Shown: one piece after another, positions 14,188 through 16,770 of the stretch
Position numbering within the stretch: position 1 is the first letter of the stretch
Layout: every line of letters begins with the position of its first letter
Source of the DNA: Planctomycetaceae bacterium
Lineage (GTDB): Bacteria > Planctomycetota > MHYJ01 > SBBU01
DNA: 16,770 nt
Direction: 5' to 3'
Assembly: GCA_005239585.1 (NCBI GenBank)
Contig: SBBU01000250.1
Coordinates: 1 to 16,770, forward strand
The notes under the pieces: model-generated
Told to the model about the DNA's origin: nothing
Databases searched by the model: none
Seen by the model: only the letters and a program-made list of their open reading frames with translations
Translations under genes and position numbers: made by a program

Positions 14188-15246
14188 TTTTTCAGGATAG
14201 ACCTTTGCCCTATTTAAGATCACGCCCAGAACTACAAGAGCTATCAGCGATAGAGCAATTATCGGCATATAAAGAACAGGGCCAACTGTCTGAATATGAA
14301 TTATGGCGCCGATCGCCCCGCTTATGGTGCCAAAGAGATAGAGCATCAAAACTGCCTCCCTCTGCGAGAGGCCTAACGCAACAAACCTGTGAGTCAGGTG
14401 ATCACGTCCGCAATAAACTATGGCCTGATACAAGTTTTTAACAACCCCGTTCTTAATCCTGAGAATTGTACTAAGTGTAATATCGTAAAGGGGCACAGCC
14501 ATCACACAGCAAGGGATTATTATCGCCTTTGCCACTTCAGCGCTAGACCAGCCTGTTAGCGTCATAAGGATTGCCAACAAAAAGCCGAGCAGTAGACTGC
14601 CATTGTCCCCAAGGAAGATCCTTGCCGGCTTGAAATTGTATCTTGTAAATCCAATACATGCCCCAAGAATCGTTACAGCGACAAATGTAACATCTCTTTG
14701 ACCGTAAGGAGGGGTGTACCATGCGATTACAAACGTCCAGAAGCAAGCCACCGCTCCTACGCCACACGCAGCCCCATCCATATTATCAAGGCTGTTCAAG
14801 GCGCTCGTCACCCCGGCAATCCACAGTACAGTTAGCGCAATGTCTATCCAATAAATCCCAGTAAGATTCACATTTATTCCAAAATTAGAAAGAAGGATTG
14901 TAGAAAATATCAGAATAATCAACTTGACTACTGCAGATATGGGTCTAAAGTCATCAATGAGGCCAATTATGAGTACAAAGAACCCTCCCAGCACTATCGC
15001 GAATATATGCTTGTATGGCTCAAAACTTGTGAATCTTAAAATCGAGAAAAGAGCAAGGGAAAACGCAAGGTAAATAGCGACCCCCCCCAAAAAAGGTATT
15101 GGATCCTTGTGAATCTTATATGAATGAGGCACATCAACAGCTCCAATCCTCAGCGCAAACCTTATGATCACAGGGGTCATAATGTCAGCAAGGAACCACG
15201 CAAATATAAAGAGCCCTACCTGAGGATGAACAAGATTTATGTGCAT
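14164..15246 (-). CDS. WecA/TagO-type undecaprenyl-phosphate sugar-1-phosphate transferase
   Basis: This 360-residue polytopic membrane protein, about ten helices, belongs to the MraY/WecA/TagO family (glycosyltransferase 4). These enzymes move a HexNAc-1-phosphate from a UDP-sugar to undecaprenyl phosphate, starting O-antigen, enterobacterial common antigen or teichoic acid synthesis. Motifs in order are KIHKDPIPFLGG (44-55), GLIDDF (95-100, the Asp pair), NSLDNMDG (151-158), RIFLGDNGS (209-217) and the cytoplasmic loop GRDHLTHR (280-287), which distinguishes WecA/TagO from MraY. Its ATG overlaps the WbqC-like stop by ten bases, with AAGGAAG at 15257-15251 ahead of it, so it is the last gene of a leftward operon. 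The sugar specificity cannot be told from sequence; GlcNAc-1-phosphate is most likely. Confidence 0.9.
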   Translation of the reverse strand: MHINLVHPQVGLFIFAWFLADIMTPVIIRFALRIGAVDVPHSYKIHKDPIPFLGGVAIYLAFSLALFSILRFTSFEPYKHIFAIVLGGFFVLIIGLIDDFRPISAVVKLIILIFSTILLSNFGINVNLTGIYWIDIALTVLWIAGVTSALNSLDNMDGAACGVGAVACFWTFVIAWYTPPYGQRDVTFVAVTILGACIGFTRYNFKPARIFLGDNGSLLLGFLLAILMTLTGWSSAEVAKAIIIPCCVMAVPLYDITLSTILRIKNGVVKNLYQAIVYCGRDHLTHRFVALGLSQREAVLMLYLFGTISGAIGAIIHIQTVGPVLYMPIIALSLIALVVLGVILNRAKVYPEKSGEQLQS

Positions 15247-15929
15247 AGCACTTCCTTGCTGCGTGGTCCTACATTAAAAATAAGATCCATCACAGATAAA
15301 TCAGGGATGAACTCACCGGGCTGACATTGTGTATAGATAGGATGCTCGAATTCCTGAAAGATTAATTTTATACCATTTCGGCCAAATTCCTCCTGCTGCA
15401 AATAGTCTCTCCCATGAATCCCTGAAAGATATGTATCTGCCTTGACAGCCTTACACATGTTAATGACAAGCTCTGTAGCCGTCCCTTGCACCCCTAATTC
15501 TGAGCTTGTACATGTTGGTTTGGCTATTCCCATAATTTGTAGTATGGTCTTTATAATCTCAGCACTCAGTTTGTTCAAGAAATCCCACTCGATTTTATAG
15601 ATCGATTCAAAGTGTCCCGCATATTCCTTAAAAAAAGGGGCCTTGGCGTAATTTCTCTCTATAGACCGCCAGTGCTTTTTGGCCCAAGGGACAGAATTAT
15701 CTATCTCTACTTCATTGATCTTCTGAAAGAATTTCCCTTTTGTCAATACAGGGACAGTAAGCCACATCCAACCTTCCTGTGTCCTGATACGGTTACGATT
15801 TATCCATCCAAATGGCCCCCTTTTAACAAACTGAACATTGTCGACGATCATAAAACAATCTGCCTCTATGATTTTGTGGAAGAAACCGGCATAGGGCAGG
15901 TAGTTGGGTTGATGGCCTGTTAAAATCAT
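15237..15929 (-). CDS. WbqC-like family protein
   Basis: This 230-residue soluble protein matches the WbqC-like family, which is found in O-antigen and other polysaccharide clusters but lacks a settled activity. The family opening HQPNYLPYAGFFHKI is at residues 6-20. It is followed by VDNVQFVKRG, a GWINRNRIR stretch (41-49), LTVPV (57-61) and the C-terminal LSGIHGRDYL and FEHPIYTQ segments. The length is normal. It sits between the Yip1-like gene (11 bases upstream) and the WecA-like gene (10-base overlap), which supports a role in making or modifying a lipid-linked glycan. The start is ATG 15929, preceded by AAGGGA very close to the start codon. Start codon and part of the ribosome site fall in a perfect inverted repeat. 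Confidence 0.87.
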   Translation of the reverse strand: MILTGHQPNYLPYAGFFHKIIEADCFMIVDNVQFVKRGPFGWINRNRIRTQEGWMWLTVPVLTKGKFFQKINEVEIDNSVPWAKKHWRSIERNYAKAPFFKEYAGHFESIYKIEWDFLNKLSAEIIKTILQIMGIAKPTCTSSELGVQGTATELVINMCKAVKADTYLSGIHGRDYLQQEEFGRNGIKLIFQEFEHPIYTQCQPGEFIPDLSVMDLIFNVGPRSKEVLCT

Positions 15930-15960
15930 ATCCCTTGAATCTATATCAGATATGATTTTA
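15921..15960. repeat. Perfect 12-bp inverted repeat spanning the Yip1-like stop and the WbqC start
   Basis: TAAAATCATATC (15921-15932) and GATATGATTTTA (15949-15960) are exact reverse complements with a 16-base spacer. On the minus-strand mRNA the 5' arm is the end of the Yip1-like coding sequence, the loop contains its stop codon and the AAGG of the next ribosome site, and the 3' arm contains the WbqC ATG. The stem is AT-rich, with two G-C pairs. Confidence 0.75.
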
Positions 15961-16522
15961 TCCTGTTAGCTGTCCCAGTAAGAATCGATATGATAAGTAT
16001 CGCCACAACCATCGACAAGATACGCAATACGACCTCCAATGAAAAAGTAACCACAATCGGCGCACCATAAATCCCTTTAACTACACTGGATTCTATGAAC
16101 ATAAACCACCAGATGAAAATTACAGCGATGCCAATTGCAATATAACCTGCAAGAGAAAAGTTAAGCAGCAGCCCCCAAAGAACTGTCAATAACAGACAAA
16201 AAGTGCCGGATATCCCAAGGCATGAAAGCAATGTATCCAGAAATTTACCTCTTTTGATCCTTGGATCCAGCACAAGGTCAATAAACAACGCATGGATGAA
16301 ATTTGCGGCTGTAATGCTGATAAAGAATCCTACAATGCCATATGCAAAATTCAAACTAAGCACAAATTTATGCCAGTAAATTGGCGTGAGAAATCCAGAG
16401 AGAACAAGAGAGCTTGCAGAATAATAGGCAATAACAGACCACATTCGTTCTCGCCTCGCAAGCTTGTCTTGAAACCCTGAAGGATTATAGGCCAAGATCA
16501 AAAAATGCGCCCAGTCTTTCAC
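15941..16522 (-). CDS. Yip1-like membrane protein, five helices
   Basis: This 193-residue integral membrane protein has about five transmembrane segments (near 28-48, 53-83, 93-118, 125-148 and 158-183). The topology and a small-residue-rich helix set resemble bacterial Yip1-domain proteins, although no diagnostic motif can be cited, so the family call is tentative. The only in-frame start beyond an upstream TGA is GTG at 16522, with a poor Shine-Dalgarno sequence. That GTG overlaps by four bases (GTGA) the stop of a small upstream frame. It is followed by the WbqC-like gene after 11 bases, so it is the first or second gene of the leftward glycan operon. A role in transport or assembly of the glycan is a guess from context. 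Confidence 0.65.
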   Translation of the reverse strand: MKDWAHFLILAYNPSGFQDKLARRERMWSVIAYYSASSLVLSGFLTPIYWHKFVLSLNFAYGIVGFFISITAANFIHALFIDLVLDPRIKRGKFLDTLLSCLGISGTFCLLLTVLWGLLLNFSLAGYIAIGIAVIFIWWFMFIESSVVKGIYGAPIVVTFSLEVVLRILSMVVAILIISILTGTANRIKSYLI

Positions 16523-16680
16523 CTCGCACTTTGGACCAGTTCAGAACCAGCCACTCCTATCAAAATCTGTTTTCCCATAACATTTCCAGTCTCACTCTCT
16601 TCACAAGGCCAAAGTGCAGGGATCACCCCGCTCCTTGGACTAGTGCCGCAAACAAGTTTGCAACAGATTAATATTACCAT
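16519..16680 (-). CDS. Possible small protein, 53 aa, overlapping the Yip1-like gene
   Basis: On the minus strand an ATG at 16680 opens a 53-residue frame (MVILICCKLVCGTSPRSGVI..., ending GSELVQSAR) that stops with TGA at 16521-16519, overlapping the GTG start of the Yip1-like gene as GTGA. An upstream in-frame TAA lies near 16710. The N-terminus is hydrophobic and Cys-rich and could be a short signal. No Shine-Dalgarno sequence or family is recognised. The four-base overlap and the poor ribosome site of the next gene are the only arguments that it is translated. Confidence 0.3.
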   Translation of the reverse strand: MVILICCKLVCGTSPRSGVIPALWPCEESETGNVMGKQILIGVAGSELVQSAR

Positions 16681-16683
16681 GAT

Positions 16684-16700
16684 ATTTGTAAATGACAAAT
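16684..16700. repeat. 6-bp inverted repeat in a divergent region
   Basis: ATTTGT (16684-16689) and ACAAAT (16695-16700) are exact reverse complements with a 5-base spacer. The site lies just before the leftward small frame and just upstream of a possible rightward -35 box, as an operator might. Such short AT-rich repeats also occur by chance. Confidence 0.3.
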
Positions 16701-16728
16701 TTGAGCCTTATTATGCCAGATATAAAAT
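16701..16728 (+). promoter_or_regulatory. Possible rightward promoter near the right edge
   Basis: TTGAGC (16701-16706) and TAAAAT (16723-16728) are separated by 16 bases. Start of transcription would be near 16735, ahead of a GAGGG ribosome site (16739-16743) and an ATG at 16749. The -35 match is only moderate. Confidence 0.35.
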
Positions 16729-16748
16729 TGCTCTAATCGAGGGTCAGG

Positions 16749-16770
16749 ATGGATTCACTTTATTTTTTAA
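16749..16770 (+). CDS. Possible 5' end of a rightward gene, cut by the right edge
   Basis: ATG at 16749 has GAGGG five bases upstream and a promoter-like pair before that. Only seven codons (MDSLYFL) are visible, so the product cannot be named. If real, the gene is transcribed divergently from the Yip1-like/WbqC/WecA operon. Confidence 0.3.

Overview
The window is a gene-dense bacterial segment with roughly 40-45% GC by eye. It carries 13 well-supported protein genes (one cut by the left edge) and a few doubtful small ones. No rRNA, tRNA, CRISPR array, insertion sequence or phage gene was seen. The gene set suggests an uncultured Gram-negative lineage of the PVC type, perhaps Planctomycetota. 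The clues are an NPCBM-domain protein between a DUF58 protein and a BatA-like membrane VWA protein, multiheme cytochrome and lipoprotein exports, and a WecA/WbqC surface-polysaccharide block. This placement is an inference from content, not from a marker gene.

Layout. Bases 3-536 (+) hold the C-terminal part of an EgtD-type histidine methyltransferase. It converges on a leftward two-gene unit (2575-523): a five-haem cytochrome c lipoprotein followed by an exported seven-bladed kelch propeller. A 64-bp divergent promoter region separates this unit from a rightward cluster: peptide deformylase (def), riboflavin kinase/FAD synthetase (ribF), a DUF58 protein overlapping ribF by ATGA, an exported NPCBM protein, and an approximately 869-aa membrane VWA/GATase-like protein with its own promoter. 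After a 240-bp intergenic stretch with a strong sigma70-type promoter come two exported proteins of unknown role: a large lipoprotein with Ig-like domains and a zincin site (HELGH), and a membrane-anchored helical-repeat protein. Then comes phosphoglucose isomerase (pgi), whose 3' end overlaps a convergent leftward operon: a five-helix Yip1-like membrane protein, a WbqC-like protein, and a WecA/TagO-type phosphosugar transferase.

How they fit. def and ribF are housekeeping genes. DUF58, NPCBM and VWA proteins probably form an envelope assembly, but no MoxR ATPase is in view. WecA, WbqC and the Yip1-like protein point to lipid-linked glycan assembly at the inner membrane, with Pgi supplying hexose phosphates. 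The cytochrome/kelch pair looks like an exported redox module.

The most striking points are expression signals. Two start codons (def and the VWA gene) lie where transcription should begin, with no ribosome binding site, suggesting leaderless mRNAs. A perfect 12-bp inverted repeat at the Yip1/WbqC junction would bury the WbqC start codon in a hairpin. A perfect 8-bp inverted repeat abuts the cytochrome start. The zincin lipoprotein and its partner, which carries a twin CX3C motif, are the best candidate for an undescribed system.
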